A stretch of DNA of 9,091 bases from Anaerolineaceae bacterium (GCA_011682595.1 JAACEH010000041.1:1-9091); one strand, 5' to 3'. Shown: positions 1 through 7,321, numbered from the stretch's first letter. Program-made: numbers and translations. The notes: a model not told the origin generated them from the sequence alone.

Positions 1-1
1 C

Positions 2-1408
2 TCCCTGCGCTCGACGGCCATGGCCATTGCCGCCTCGGCCCTGACGAGCGTCGCCGGGCTGTCGCTGATGATGCTGGCCGACTTCCGGCCATTTCAGAAA
101 GCCGGATCCAGCATCGCCGTCGCCCTGGCCGTCGGCTGCCTGGCCTCGCTGACGCTGGCCCCCTCGCTCTACCTGCTGGCCGGCCGAACCATCTTCTGGC
201 CGCGAAAAAAGATCGGCCCCCCGAAACCCCTGACCGGTGACCTCTGGGACCGCATTGCCGGGGCCGTGACCCGAAGGCCCCTTGTGGCCACGCTGCTGGT
301 CCTGCTGGTGCTGGCCGTCCCGAGCATCAACAGTCTGTACACCACGACGACAAATAACATCTTCGACGAACTGTCCAGCGACTGGACCAGCGTCCGCGGC
401 TTTGAGATTCTGAAGCGCGACTTCAGCCCCGGAACCATGGGGCCGCTGACCATTCTGGTCGAAACCGAGGGCCAGGACAACGCCCTGGACGACGACCTCG
501 GATGGTCGCTGCTGCTGCGGCTGGCCGACCGTCTCAGCGAACACCCGATGGTCGACAATGTCTACTGTCCGGCCCAGCCTCGCGGCCGCGGGACAACGCG
601 CTACGAAAGCATAGACGATCTGGACCCGGATTCCCCGATCATGAAAGCCATCGCCGGATACTTCTTCAACGCCGACTTTACCGCGGCCCGGCTCGAGGTA
701 TTCCTCAAGGAAGGGCCGTACACCGACGCCAGCGTCGCCGCGGCCCGCCAACTGCAACTGATCGCCCAAAACGTGACCTCCGGCGCCCCCGGGATCAAGC
801 GCGTCCTTATGGCCGGCCCCTCGTCGACCATCGCCGACATCAAGGACGTGGCCCGCCGCGATTTCAGAATCACCGCCGCCGCGGTGCTCATAGCCGTCTA
901 TGTGATCCTGCTCGTCGTCCTGCGGCGGCCCGTGCTGGGACTGTTCCTCATTGGCGGCACACTGCTCAGCTTCATGACCGCCCTGGGCGTTGCCGATTGG
1001 GTGTTTGTCGGCCTGCTCGGTGAGCCGGGGCTGGACTGGAAAATCAAGTTCTTCCTGCTGGTTCTTCTGGTGGCCGTCGGCGTGGACTACAACATCTATG
1101 TCTGCACGCGCATTGGCCAGGAGCGACTTCGCCGGCCCCTGACCGAGGCGGTCCGGGTGGCCCTGGCCCGAACCGGCGGCATCGTCTCGGCCTGCGGCAT
1201 CATCGTCGCCGGCACCTTCGCCAGCATGATCGCCGGCACGCTGAGCCTGATGGTCCAACTCGGCTTCGCCCTGGCCCTGGGTATCCTGGTCGACACCTTC
1301 CTGGTTCGCCCGCTGATGGTCCCGGCGGTCGCCCTGATGCTGGCCCGGGTCAGCGAGCGCCGCAAGGCGAAACGGCAACGGCCCGACAATTCGGATGCCG
1401 CTCGGTAG
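2..1408 (+). CDS. MMPL/RND-family transporter, C-terminal part (5' end outside window)
   Basis: Inner-membrane exporter of the MMPL branch of the RND superfamily; such proteins move lipids, hopanoids or other hydrophobic compounds using the proton gradient. The reading frame is open to the window edge, so the ATG at 20 is internal and the N-terminal half is missing; 468 codons are visible. Two hydrophobic segments (about nt 20-85 and 110-185) close the first membrane domain. A basic cytoplasmic stretch and another membrane segment (nt 280-345) follow, then a soluble extracytoplasmic loop (nt 345-865), then five tightly packed membrane segments to about nt 1350. The segment GVDYNIYVCTR (nt 1079-1111) matches the family's charged GVDYN motif, which carries the proton-relay Asp. 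The end is a short basic tail. Downstream comes a 127-bp gap with a separate promoter for purB, so no operon link is evident. The substrate cannot be told from sequence. Family assignment is secure. Confidence 0.9.
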   Translation, partial: SLRSTAMAIAASALTSVAGLSLMMLADFRPFQKAGSSIAVALAVGCLASLTLAPSLYLLAGRTIFWPRKKIGPPKPLTGDLWDRIAGAVTRRPLVATLLVLLVLAVPSINSLYTTTTNNIFDELSSDWTSVRGFEILKRDFSPGTMGPLTILVETEGQDNALDDDLGWSLLLRLADRLSEHPMVDNVYCPAQPRGRGTTRYESIDDLDPDSPIMKAIAGYFFNADFTAARLEVFLKEGPYTDASVAAARQLQLIAQNVTSGAPGIKRVLMAGPSSTIADIKDVARRDFRITAAAVLIAVYVILLVVLRRPVLGLFLIGGTLLSFMTALGVADWVFVGLLGEPGLDWKIKFFLLVLLVAVGVDYNIYVCTRIGQERLRRPLTEAVRVALARTGGIVSACGIIVAGTFASMIAGTLSLMVQLGFALALGILVDTFLVRPLMVPAVALMLARVSERRKAKRQRPDNSDAAR

Positions 1409-1450
1409 GAGGGGGCGAGGCCCGTCACGCCCGGTGCGCGTCAGCATCGC

Positions 1451-1479
1451 TTGGCCACACAGGCGACTTCTGATATAAT
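1451..1479 (+). promoter_or_regulatory. Sigma-70-type promoter of purB
   Basis: TTGGCC (1451-1456), 17-bp spacer, then a perfect TATAAT (1474-1479). Transcription would start near 1486, giving a leader of about 50 nt before the purB ATG at 1536, which has GGAGA at 1523-1527, eight bases upstream. I see no operator or purine riboswitch in the leader. The motif stands out in this GC-rich DNA and sits in the only gap between the exporter and purB. Confidence 0.75.
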
Positions 1480-1535
1480 CCCCCCTGCAGCCTGTTGGAA
1501 CATGGCCCCGGGGACCTGTTTCGGAGACACCGATC

Positions 1536-2978
1536 ATGGCTTCAACCGATCCGTATTCCGTGGCCGACAATCCGCTCGTTTCGCGGTACTCGTCCCAGGA
1601 AATGTCGCAGGTCTTCTCGCCGCGGTTCAAGCACGGCGCCTGGCGGCGCCTGTGGATCGCCCTGGCCGAGGCCGAACAGGAACTCGGCCTCGAGATCACC
1701 GATCAGCAACTCGCCGAGATGCGCGAAAAGGCCGGGACAATCGACTTCGCCCGGGCGGCCGAGCTGGAGAAAGAGCTTCGCCACGACGTGATGGCCCACC
1801 TGCACGCTTTCGGCGAGGCGGCCCCCAGGGCCAGGGCGATCATCCACCTCGGGGCAACCAGCTGCTTCGTCGGCGACAACGGCGAACTGATCCAGATTCG
1901 CTCCGGGCTCCGGATCGTCCGCCGCCGCTTGCTGCCCGTGATTGCCGCCCTGGCGAAGTTCGCCCGGCAGCAGAAGAACCAACCCGTGCTGGCCCGCACG
2001 CACTACCAGCCGGCCCAGTTGACGACCGTCGGCAAACGGGCCTGCCTGTGGCTCTGGGACCTGGTGACCGACCTCCAGGAGATCGACACCCTGCTCGAGC
2101 GGCTGGCCTTCCGCTCGACCAAGGGCACCACCGGCACGCAAGGCTCGTTTCTGGCCCTGCTGGACGGCGACGGCGAAAAGGTTCGCAGGCTCGAGCGACT
2201 TGTCGCCGAGAAGATGGGTTTCGACAAGGTCATTCCCGTCACCGGTCAGACCTACTCGCGAAAGCTCGACGCCCGGGTCCTGGCCGCCCTGGCCCAGGTG
2301 GCCGTCAGTGCCCACAAGTTCGCCAACGACCTGCGGTTGCTGGCCGGCTCGAAGGAGATGGAGGAACCGTTCGCCAAAAAGCAGATCGGCTCCTCGGCCA
2401 TGGCCTACAAGCGAAACCCCATGCGCAGCGAGCGGATGACGGGCCTGGCCCGGTACCTGATCGGCCTGGCGCCCACGGCCGCCCAGACCGCCGCCGAGCA
2501 GTGGCTGGAACGCACCCTCGACGACAGCGCCACGCGACGCCTGGTGCTCAGCCAGGGCTTCCTGGCGGCCGACGCCATTCTGCTCATCTTCGCCAACGTC
2601 GCCGACGGGCTGGTGGTTTACCCGAAGATTATCGAGCGGCTCATGGCCGAGGAACTGCCCTTCATGGCCACCGAGAACATCCTCATGGCCGCTGTCCGGG
2701 CCGGCGGCGACCGGCAGGATCTGCACGAGAAGATCCGACAGCACAGCCAGGCGGCGGCCCGGACGGTAAAGGTCGAAGGCGGCTCGAACGACCTGATCGA
2801 ACGGCTCCGAGGCGACCAGGCCTTCGCCAGGGTGGACCTGCAGGCCGAGCTGAGGCCCGAGAAGTTCATCGGCCGCAGCGCCGAGCAGGTCGAGGAGTTT
2901 ATGGCCGACGTGGTCGAACCCATCCTCAAGTCTAACGCCGCCGACCTCGACCAGACGGCCCCCGACCTGCGGGTGTGA
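1536..2978 (+). CDS. purB: Adenylosuccinate lyase, eukaryotic-type
   Basis: Cytoplasmic enzyme of purine synthesis: splits SAICAR to AICAR plus fumarate and adenylosuccinate to AMP plus fumarate. Member of the fumarase/aspartase superfamily, active as a homotetramer. All 480 residues align by eye with the animal enzyme, better than with the E. coli PurB group. Landmarks: HDVMAH (83-88), [14 protein letters not shown] (155-168; His156 is the expected general acid), [11 protein letters not shown] (195-205), TGQTYSRK (236-243), the superfamily signature [11 protein letters not shown] (285-295) with the catalytic-base serine in the Ser-Ser pair, and FMATENI (376-382). In the signature loop Ala290 replaces the Pro I recall from animal enzymes; the general pattern is still met. 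The ATG is chosen because GGAGA lies eight bases upstream. The gene is monocistronic, with no other pur gene visible, and is followed by REP-like hairpins and a convergent gene. Confidence 0.97.
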   Translation: MASTDPYSVADNPLVSRYSSQEMSQVFSPRFKHGAWRRLWIALAEAEQELGLEITDQQLAEMREKAGTIDFARAAELEKELRHDVMAHLHAFGEAAPRARAIIHLGATSCFVGDNGELIQIRSGLRIVRRRLLPVIAALAKFARQQKNQPVLARTHYQPAQLTTVGKRACLWLWDLVTDLQEIDTLLERLAFRSTKGTTGTQGSFLALLDGDGEKVRRLERLVAEKMGFDKVIPVTGQTYSRKLDARVLAALAQVAVSAHKFANDLRLLAGSKEMEEPFAKKQIGSSAMAYKRNPMRSERMTGLARYLIGLAPTAAQTAAEQWLERTLDDSATRRLVLSQGFLAADAILLIFANVADGLVVYPKIIERLMAEELPFMATENILMAAVRAGGDRQDLHEKIRQHSQAAARTVKVEGGSNDLIERLRGDQAFARVDLQAELRPEKFIGRSAEQVEEFMADVVEPILKSNAADLDQTAPDLRV

Positions 2979-3013
2979 CGGCGCCGGCCGGTGACGCTGA
3001 TTGAACAAGAGTG

Positions 3014-3042
3014 GGTGCCATGGCCACGCTTGCGTGGCCATG
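3014..3042 (+). repeat. REP-like palindromic unit A (family 1)
   Basis: A GGTGCC head (3014-3019) runs into a perfect 10-bp stem, CATGGCCACG (3019-3028) with loop CTTG and CGTGGCCATG (3033-3042). It lies between the convergent 3' ends of purB and dacB and is the first of three related hairpins there. On RNA it would form a stable 3' end for purB, but no U-run follows, so it is not a canonical intrinsic terminator. Confidence 0.75.
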
Positions 3043-3044
3043 CG

Positions 3045-3074
3045 GGTGCCGTGGTCTGGCGAAGCCAGGCCGCG
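3045..3074 (+). repeat. REP-like palindromic unit B (family 1)
   Basis: Second GGTGCC head (3045-3050), exactly 31 bp after that of unit A. The hairpin has stem 3050-3060 paired with 3064-3074, loop GAA and G-U type pairs at 3052/3072 and 3055/3069. The stem sequence differs from unit A, but head, orientation and geometry are kept, as expected of a repeat family under structural constraint. Confidence 0.65.
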
Positions 3075-3092
3075 ATGAGCGTTCGGGCGACG

Positions 3093-3124
3093 GCCATGGC
3101 CTGCCTGCGGCAGACCATGGCACC
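3093..3124 (-). repeat. REP-like palindromic unit C (family 1), inverted
   Basis: Inverted relative to A and B: the hairpin is followed by GGCACC (3119-3124), the reverse complement of the GGTGCC head. The stem is GCCATGG (3093-3099), a C/A mismatch (3100/3114), then CTGCC, loop TGC, GGCAG and CCATGGC (3115-3121), 12 pairs in all. It closely resembles unit D at 8566-8597, with the same mismatch and loop. A, B and C together form a mosaic of opposed repeats typical of REP/BIME clusters. Confidence 0.75.
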
Positions 3125-3162
3125 GCGCTTAACGCATACTGGTGTGGGCACGCCACCAATCC

Positions 3163-4698
3163 CTACATCTTCACCAGAACCCGGCAGGTGTCGTCCATCC
3201 ATTTCTTGACGGCACTGTGGTGGTAGCTGTTGTAGGGCAGACGGTCGGCCAGCATGGCGAAGGCGATGGTGCGGCCGCTGAGGGTCCGCACGTAACCGGC
3301 CAGGGCCCGGACGTTGCGCAGATAGCCGGTCTTGGCGTGGACGCGGCCGCGCAGCGGCTCGTCGCCCATGCGATTGCGGAGCGATCCGCCGGGGTCGCCG
3401 CTGGTGGCCAGGGAATTCATCCACATCTCGGCCTGTTTGCCGCGATACATCACCAGCAGCAACTTGGTCAGGGCCCTGGGCGTCAGGCGGTTGCGGCGGC
3501 TGAGTCCGCAGCCGTCATCGAACACACAGCCTCCGGTCGGCACGCCCATCGCATCGAGTGTCCGGGCCACTTCCTGTCGCCCGGCGGTCCAGGCGCCCTG
3601 GGCGCTCGGCCAAGGGCGGTCCTTGTTGCCCGAGTAGGCGGCCAGGGCCTTGAGGATGCATTCGGCGTAAAGGTTCTGGCTGCGCGTGTTGGCCACGGCG
3701 ACCGTCTGGGCCAGCGTCGAGGTGTGAACCACCTGGGCCTGGAACCCCTTGGGCAGTTGCCACGACCTGGTCCACAGCCGTTTGCGGACGACCCGGCCGG
3801 CGATGGGCAGACCTTCGGCTGCGAAGGTTTCGCGGATCACCGTCGCGGCGAAGGCCCCGGGATCGTGAACCGTTCGCAGGTAGGTCTGCCGGCCGCTCTT
3901 GAGGGGAACCGTGCCCTTGAGGACGAAAGTCTCCGACCCGCGCGGGCGGTCGATCCGCAAGTTATTCCTGCTCTTGCTCCGGGTCAGAATGCGGCCACGG
4001 AGCTTGAAGTAGCGCGTCGGCGGACTGATGGTGACCAGGGCCGGCAGCCCGGTCCTGGCCGCCGGACGGACGTGGACCTCGACACAGGAATCGTTCAGCA
4101 CCAGGCCGCCGACCGGGGCCTCGTACCACTCGTTGTATTGGTTGACAGGCCACCCGGGGTGCACCCACTGGGACTCGAACACCGAATCGTCGAAGACCAG
4201 GTCGCCCTTGATTGCCTTGACGCCGCGGCTCTTGAGCAGTGCCGCCCAGCGTTTGGGCGCGGCGGTAATGTCGCCGCCATAGAAGCGGCCCGAGAGGTTG
4301 GGATCGCCGCCGCCGAGGATGGCCAGGTCGTCTCCCAGCGTGCCGATGATCGTCCGGAACTTGAAGTCGGCTCCCAGCACTTCGAGTGCCGCCGCGGTGG
4401 TGGCCAGTTTCATGGTGCTGGCCGGGACCATGGCGGCCGTCTCATTGGCGGCGAAAATAGTTCGCCCCGAGGCGGCCTCGACCACCTGGACCGCCAGGCG
4501 GACCTTCGCGAATTGCGGGTCGTCGGTCAGGCCTTTCAGCAGACGGGCCAGGGCTTGTGCGACCGGCGCTTTCGCCGGTCCGGCCTCATTTTTTTCGGCC
4601 GCCCCATCCGCTCGGGCGGGCGGGCAGAATGTCGTCTGAAAGGCAATCATGGCCCACAGGGCGGCGATAATGAGACACAATCGGCGGCGTGCGGTCAA
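3163..4698 (-). CDS. dacB: D-alanyl-D-alanine carboxypeptidase/endopeptidase, peptidase family S13 (PBP4/DacB type)
   Basis: Periplasmic penicillin-binding protein that trims or opens peptidoglycan cross-links. All three penicilloyl-serine motifs are present with S13 spacing: SxxK as STMK (Ser94-Lys97), SxN as SQN (340-342) and KTG (456-458). The long insert between SxxK and SxN is the hallmark of DacB-type enzymes. DGCGLSRRNRLTP (395-407) matches the family's DGxGLSR segment with Cys in place of the usual Ser. The N-terminus is a clean signal peptide: RRR (4-6), hydrophobic core about 7-20, likely cleavage after ARA (28-30). I chose TTG at 4698 because GGGAGGAAA precedes it (GGAGG eight bases away) and it starts just before the signal peptide; a longer frame from another TTG at 4746 has no such site and would add 16 residues. 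Length 511 aa is normal. Transcribed divergently from the regulator at 4804 and convergent with purB. Confidence 0.93.
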   Translation of the reverse strand: MTARRRLCLIIAALWAMIAFQTTFCPPARADGAAEKNEAGPAKAPVAQALARLLKGLTDDPQFAKVRLAVQVVEAASGRTIFAANETAAMVPASTMKLATTAAALEVLGADFKFRTIIGTLGDDLAILGGGDPNLSGRFYGGDITAAPKRWAALLKSRGVKAIKGDLVFDDSVFESQWVHPGWPVNQYNEWYEAPVGGLVLNDSCVEVHVRPAARTGLPALVTISPPTRYFKLRGRILTRSKSRNNLRIDRPRGSETFVLKGTVPLKSGRQTYLRTVHDPGAFAATVIRETFAAEGLPIAGRVVRKRLWTRSWQLPKGFQAQVVHTSTLAQTVAVANTRSQNLYAECILKALAAYSGNKDRPWPSAQGAWTAGRQEVARTLDAMGVPTGGCVFDDGCGLSRRNRLTPRALTKLLLVMYRGKQAEMWMNSLATSGDPGGSLRNRMGDEPLRGRVHAKTGYLRNVRALAGYVRTLSGRTIAFAMLADRLPYNSYHHSAVKKWMDDTCRVLVKM

Positions 4699-4706
4699 CG
4701 GGGTTT

Positions 4707-4711
4707 CCTCC
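4707..4711 (-). promoter_or_regulatory. Ribosome binding site deciding the TTG start of dacB
   Basis: On the minus strand the bases read GGAGG within GGGAGGAAA, eight bases before TTG at 4698-4696. This is the only strong Shine-Dalgarno motif near the start, and it places initiation right before the signal peptide. Confidence 0.8.
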
Positions 4712-4739
4712 CAGGGTTCCGGCGGTCCGGTGCAGTTGC

Positions 4740-4768
4740 TCGACAAGGCGAGACTTTGCGATTATAAT
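4740..4768 (+). promoter_or_regulatory. Promoter of the GAF/AAA+ regulator gene
   Basis: TCGACA (4740-4745), 17-bp spacer, TATAAT (4763-4768). Start of transcription would be near 4775, giving a leader of about 29 nt that includes AGGA (4794-4797) six bases before the ATG at 4804. Five of six -35 bases and six of six -10 bases match consensus. It overlaps the divergent promoter of dacB through the shared palindrome ATTATAAT (4761-4768). Confidence 0.75.
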
Positions 4769-4789
4769 GCCGCCAATCGCCGGTCGCAA
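4761..4789 (-). promoter_or_regulatory. Divergent promoter of dacB
   Basis: Read on the minus strand: TTGCGA (4789-4784), 17-bp spacer, TATAAT (4766-4761). Transcription would start near 4754, leaving a leader of about 55 nt before the TTG at 4698. The -10 box shares six of its eight palindromic bases with that of the opposite gene, so polymerase cannot occupy both at once. Confidence 0.65.
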
Positions 4790-4803
4790 CAGCAGGACAT
4801 TCC

Positions 4804-6345
4804 ATGAGCGACAATCGTCACAATAAGGGGCCCATCGAACGGCGGTTGGCCGCCCTTATCGGCGCGGTCAATCGCATCAACACGCTGCGTTCGCTGGACG
4901 ACATGCTGCTGCACATCGCCAAGGAGGGCGCCCAGGCCCTGGCCGCCCAGCGGTGCACGGTCTGGGTGCTGGACAGGGAGCGGGGCGAGCTTTACAGCCG
5001 CGTGGCCATGGGCATCACGGACCGCCCGCTGCGCATGCCGGCCGACAGCGGCATCGCCGGCGACACCTTGCGCCGCGGCGAGTTGACCAACGTGCCTGAT
5101 GCGGCGGCCGATCCACGGTTCAACCGGACCTTGGGCCAGAGCGAGGAGTTTCAGACCCGCAGCCTGCTGTCTGTTCCGATGACCAGCCGCAACGGCCAGC
5201 CGATCGGCGTCTTCCAGGTGTTGAACAAGGAAAGGGGCGCTTCGTTCGACCACGACGACGAACTCCTGGCCGAGGCGTTTGCCTCGGCGGCGGCGGTGGC
5301 CGTACAGAACGCCCGCGAGTACGAGGAGATCAAGCGGAACCGCGACGAACTGAACAACCACAACGCCCGCTTGCAACTGCACCTCGAGGAATCGTTCCGG
5401 GCCAGCGAGATCGTCGGCGCCAGCCGACAGATCCGCAAGGTTATCGAGACGGCCCGCCGCGTCAGCGACACCGACGTCTCGGTGATGATCACCGGCGAGT
5501 CGGGCACCGGCAAGACCCTGCTGGCCAAGTGCCTGCACTTCAACTCGCACCGTCGGAACAAGCCCTTTGTGGACGTCAACTGTGCAGCCATTCCCGAAAC
5601 GCTGCTGGAGGCCGAACTGTTCGGCATCGAGCAGGGCGTGGCCACGGGCGTGGAGCACCGCGTCGGTAAACTCGAGGCCGCCGACGGAGGGACGATCTTC
5701 CTGGACGAGGTCGGCGACATGAGCCTGGCCACCCAGTCGAAGATTCTGCGTGTGGCCCAGGAGAAAACCTTCGAACGTGTCGGCTCGCAGGAGACGCGGC
5801 AGGTCGACGTGCGCATTGTCTCGGCGACCAACAAGGACCTGGCCCAAGAGATTTCCGGCGGCCGATTCCGCGAAGACCTTTACTACCGGCTGAACGTCGT
5901 GGCGTTGCACCTGCCGCCGCTTCGCGAGCGGCGCGAGGACATTCCGACCCTGGCCTTGCAGATTCTCGACCGTCTGCGTCGCAAGTTCGGCCGCTCGGCC
6001 CGCAAGTTCAGTCCCGAAGCCATGGAGCACCTGGTGGCCTACCAGTGGCCGGGCAACATCCGCGAACTGGAGAACGAGATCGCCCGCAGCCTGATCCTGA
6101 GCATGGACCAGCCGGAACTGGGGGCGGAGGATCTGTCGGACAAGTTGCGCGGCACCGCCGTGGTGGCCGAGTTGCAGGCCCTGAGGACCGCCGGCGCCCT
6201 GGCCGAGAAGGTCGAGGTCCTGGAGCGGCGGCTCATTGCCGAGGCCCGCATCGCCACCAGCGGGAACAAGTCGAAAATGGCCCGCCTGCTGGGCCTGTCG
6301 CGCGAGGGTCTGCGCAAGAAAATGATCCGCTACGAGATGCAATGA
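4804..6345 (+). CDS. GAF domain/AAA+/Fis-type HTH transcriptional regulator (NtrC-like bacterial enhancer-binding protein)
   Basis: DNA-binding regulator with three parts. A GAF sensor domain covers about residues 20-170, and a helical, probably coiled-coil linker about 170-200. An AAA+ ATPase covers about 202-430, with Walker A GESGTGKT (231-238), Walker B IFLDEVGD (298-305), sensor I SATNKDL (340-346), arginine fingers in FREDLYYRL (355-363) and sensor II in WPGNIRELENE (415-425). A Fis-type helix-turn-helix ends the protein (about 484-513, GNKSKMARLLGLSREGLRKK). The oddity is the sigma-54 contact loop: the usual GAFTGA reads GVATGV (278-283), losing the Phe but keeping the Thr. Either this is a divergent subclass that still engages sigma-54, or the protein acts otherwise, as TyrR does. 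The GAF ligand is unknown. It stands alone, divergent from dacB through a shared promoter; a sigma-54 promoter motif lies 1.4 kb downstream at 7759. Fold assignment is secure, target genes are not. Confidence 0.93.
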   Translation: MSDNRHNKGPIERRLAALIGAVNRINTLRSLDDMLLHIAKEGAQALAAQRCTVWVLDRERGELYSRVAMGITDRPLRMPADSGIAGDTLRRGELTNVPDAAADPRFNRTLGQSEEFQTRSLLSVPMTSRNGQPIGVFQVLNKERGASFDHDDELLAEAFASAAAVAVQNAREYEEIKRNRDELNNHNARLQLHLEESFRASEIVGASRQIRKVIETARRVSDTDVSVMITGESGTGKTLLAKCLHFNSHRRNKPFVDVNCAAIPETLLEAELFGIEQGVATGVEHRVGKLEAADGGTIFLDEVGDMSLATQSKILRVAQEKTFERVGSQETRQVDVRIVSATNKDLAQEISGGRFREDLYYRLNVVALHLPPLRERREDIPTLALQILDRLRRKFGRSARKFSPEAMEHLVAYQWPGNIRELENEIARSLILSMDQPELGAEDLSDKLRGTAVVAELQALRTAGALAEKVEVLERRLIAEARIATSGNKSKMARLLGLSREGLRKKMIRYEMQ

Positions 6346-6350
6346 GATTT

Positions 6351-6370
6351 CCCGGGGGCGTTTTTTTTTT
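6351..6370 (+). terminator. T10 tract after the regulator gene; weak terminator or promoter-proximal A/T tract
   Basis: CCCGGG palindrome within a GC-rich run (6351-6360) followed by ten uninterrupted T residues (6361-6370), starting six bases after the regulator's stop codon. The GC part has no proper loop, so a classical terminator hairpin is doubtful. The tract ends four bases before the next -35 box and could equally act as an UP-like element for the methyltransferase promoter. Confidence 0.35.
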
Positions 6371-6373
6371 ACA

Positions 6374-6402
6374 TTGCGCTCTCTCATCGGGTGCGCTATA
6401 AT
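6374..6402 (+). promoter_or_regulatory. Promoter of the methyltransferase gene
   Basis: TTGCGC (6374-6379), 17-bp spacer, TATAAT (6397-6402). The expected start of transcription (6408-6410) is only about four to six bases before the ATG at 6414, and the bases between hold no Shine-Dalgarno motif. The message therefore looks practically leaderless. Confidence 0.7.
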
Positions 6403-6413
6403 GTGCGACAGCC

Positions 6414-7226
6414 ATGAACGGAAAGCCCACTACCGAGAAAGCGAAAGTCGGCCCCGAGCCCGGGCCGCCGCGCGATGAGATCATCCTGGGCGATTGTCTC
6501 GAAGTGTTGCCGGCCTGGCCGGACGGTTCGGTCGATCTTGTCTTCGCCGATCCGCCGTACAACATCGGCTATGAGTACCACGGCTACGACGATCGCTTGC
6601 CTTACGACCGCTACGTTCGCTGGGCGGCCGACTGGATTGCCGAGTGCCGGCGCGTGCTGGCCGACGACGGGTCGATCTACATCGCCATCGGCGACGAGTA
6701 TGCCGCCGAGGTGCGGATGATCCTGCGCGACCTGAAGCTGCACCTGAGGAACTGGATCGTCTGGCACTACACCTTCGGCCAGAACTGCCGGAAACGTTTC
6801 AATCGCAGTCACGCTCACATCTTCTATGCGACCAAGAGCGACAAGCGGTTTGTCTTCAACACGGGCGACCCGCAACTGCGCGTCAAGAGCAAGCGGCAAA
6901 CCCAGTACAACGACAAGCGGGCCAATCCCAAGGGCAAGCTGCCCGACGACACCTGGACCTTCTCGCGAGTTTGCGGCACGTTCAAGGAGCGCTGCGGGTG
7001 GCACCCCTGCCAGATGCCCGAGGACCTGCTGGAGCGGGTGATCCGCGCCTCGAGCCGCCCCGGCGACCTGGTGCTGGACCCCTTCGCCGGCAGCGGCACG
7101 ACCTGCGTGGTCGCCCAACGCCTGGGCCGCCATTACCTGGGCACCGACATCAGCAAGCTCTACGTGACCGAAGCCCGCAAGCGCCTGGCCACAGACCGGA
7201 CCGAGCACCTGCCTTTCCCGCCTTAG
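6414..7226 (+). CDS. Solitary beta-class DNA methyltransferase (N6-adenine or N4-cytosine)
   Basis: Transfers a methyl group from S-adenosylmethionine to an amino group of adenine or cytosine in DNA. The catalytic motif IV is DPPYNIGY (46-53), and the AdoMet-binding motif I is DPFAGSGTT (222-230). Motif X (HPCQMPEDLLERVI, 197-210) lies just before motif I. Catalytic motif first and AdoMet motif last is the beta-class order, shared with CcrM/HinfI-type enzymes. GTDIS (243-247) fits the motif II acidic turn. Length 270 aa is near the minimal size of this class; there is no C-terminal extension like that of CcrM. The ATG at 6414 is the only sensible start; residues 1-20 are a polar, Pro-rich lead-in. 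No restriction endonuclease or specificity subunit is adjacent, so it is probably an orphan regulatory or phage-derived methylase. Recognition site and base specificity cannot be read from sequence. Palindromic repeats begin 47 bases after the stop. Confidence 0.92.
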   Translation: MNGKPTTEKAKVGPEPGPPRDEIILGDCLEVLPAWPDGSVDLVFADPPYNIGYEYHGYDDRLPYDRYVRWAADWIAECRRVLADDGSIYIAIGDEYAAEVRMILRDLKLHLRNWIVWHYTFGQNCRKRFNRSHAHIFYATKSDKRFVFNTGDPQLRVKSKRQTQYNDKRANPKGKLPDDTWTFSRVCGTFKERCGWHPCQMPEDLLERVIRASSRPGDLVLDPFAGSGTTCVVAQRLGRHYLGTDISKLYVTEARKRLATDRTEHLPFPP

Positions 7227-7273
7227 ATGATGTTGTTGACGGGTGGCCAGGTTGAACCTGCGTCACAATGATA

Positions 7274-7304
7274 TGTGGCACGGCCGGTCTTGTCCGGCCG
7301 TGGC
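7274..7304 (+). repeat. REP-like palindromic unit E (family 2)
   Basis: A TGTGGCACGGC head forms a hairpin with arms GGCACGGCCGG (7277-7287) and CCGGCCGTGGC (7294-7304), loop TCTTGT, nine consecutive pairs then a G/G mismatch and one further pair. It faces unit F across 17 bases. The pair sits directly behind the methyltransferase gene and may protect or end its message. Confidence 0.7.
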
Positions 7305-7321
7305 GAATGTTCCATGTCTCT

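Noticed and set aside
1451..3041. Long frames overlapping purB (494 codons + in another frame, 499 codons on -)
   Set aside because: purB is unambiguous by motif; these are shadow frames with low-complexity Arg/Pro/Gly-rich translations.
3142..4767. 541-codon plus-strand frame opposite dacB, and a similar minus-strand frame opposite the regulator (4762-6387)
   Set aside because: Both are antisense shadows of well-supported genes and carry no domain.
6339..6387. Overlapping inverted repeats GCAATG/CATTGC and ATGAGA/TCTCAT around the T10 tract
   Set aside because: Only six bases each with long loops, overlapping each other and the promoter; within chance expectation.
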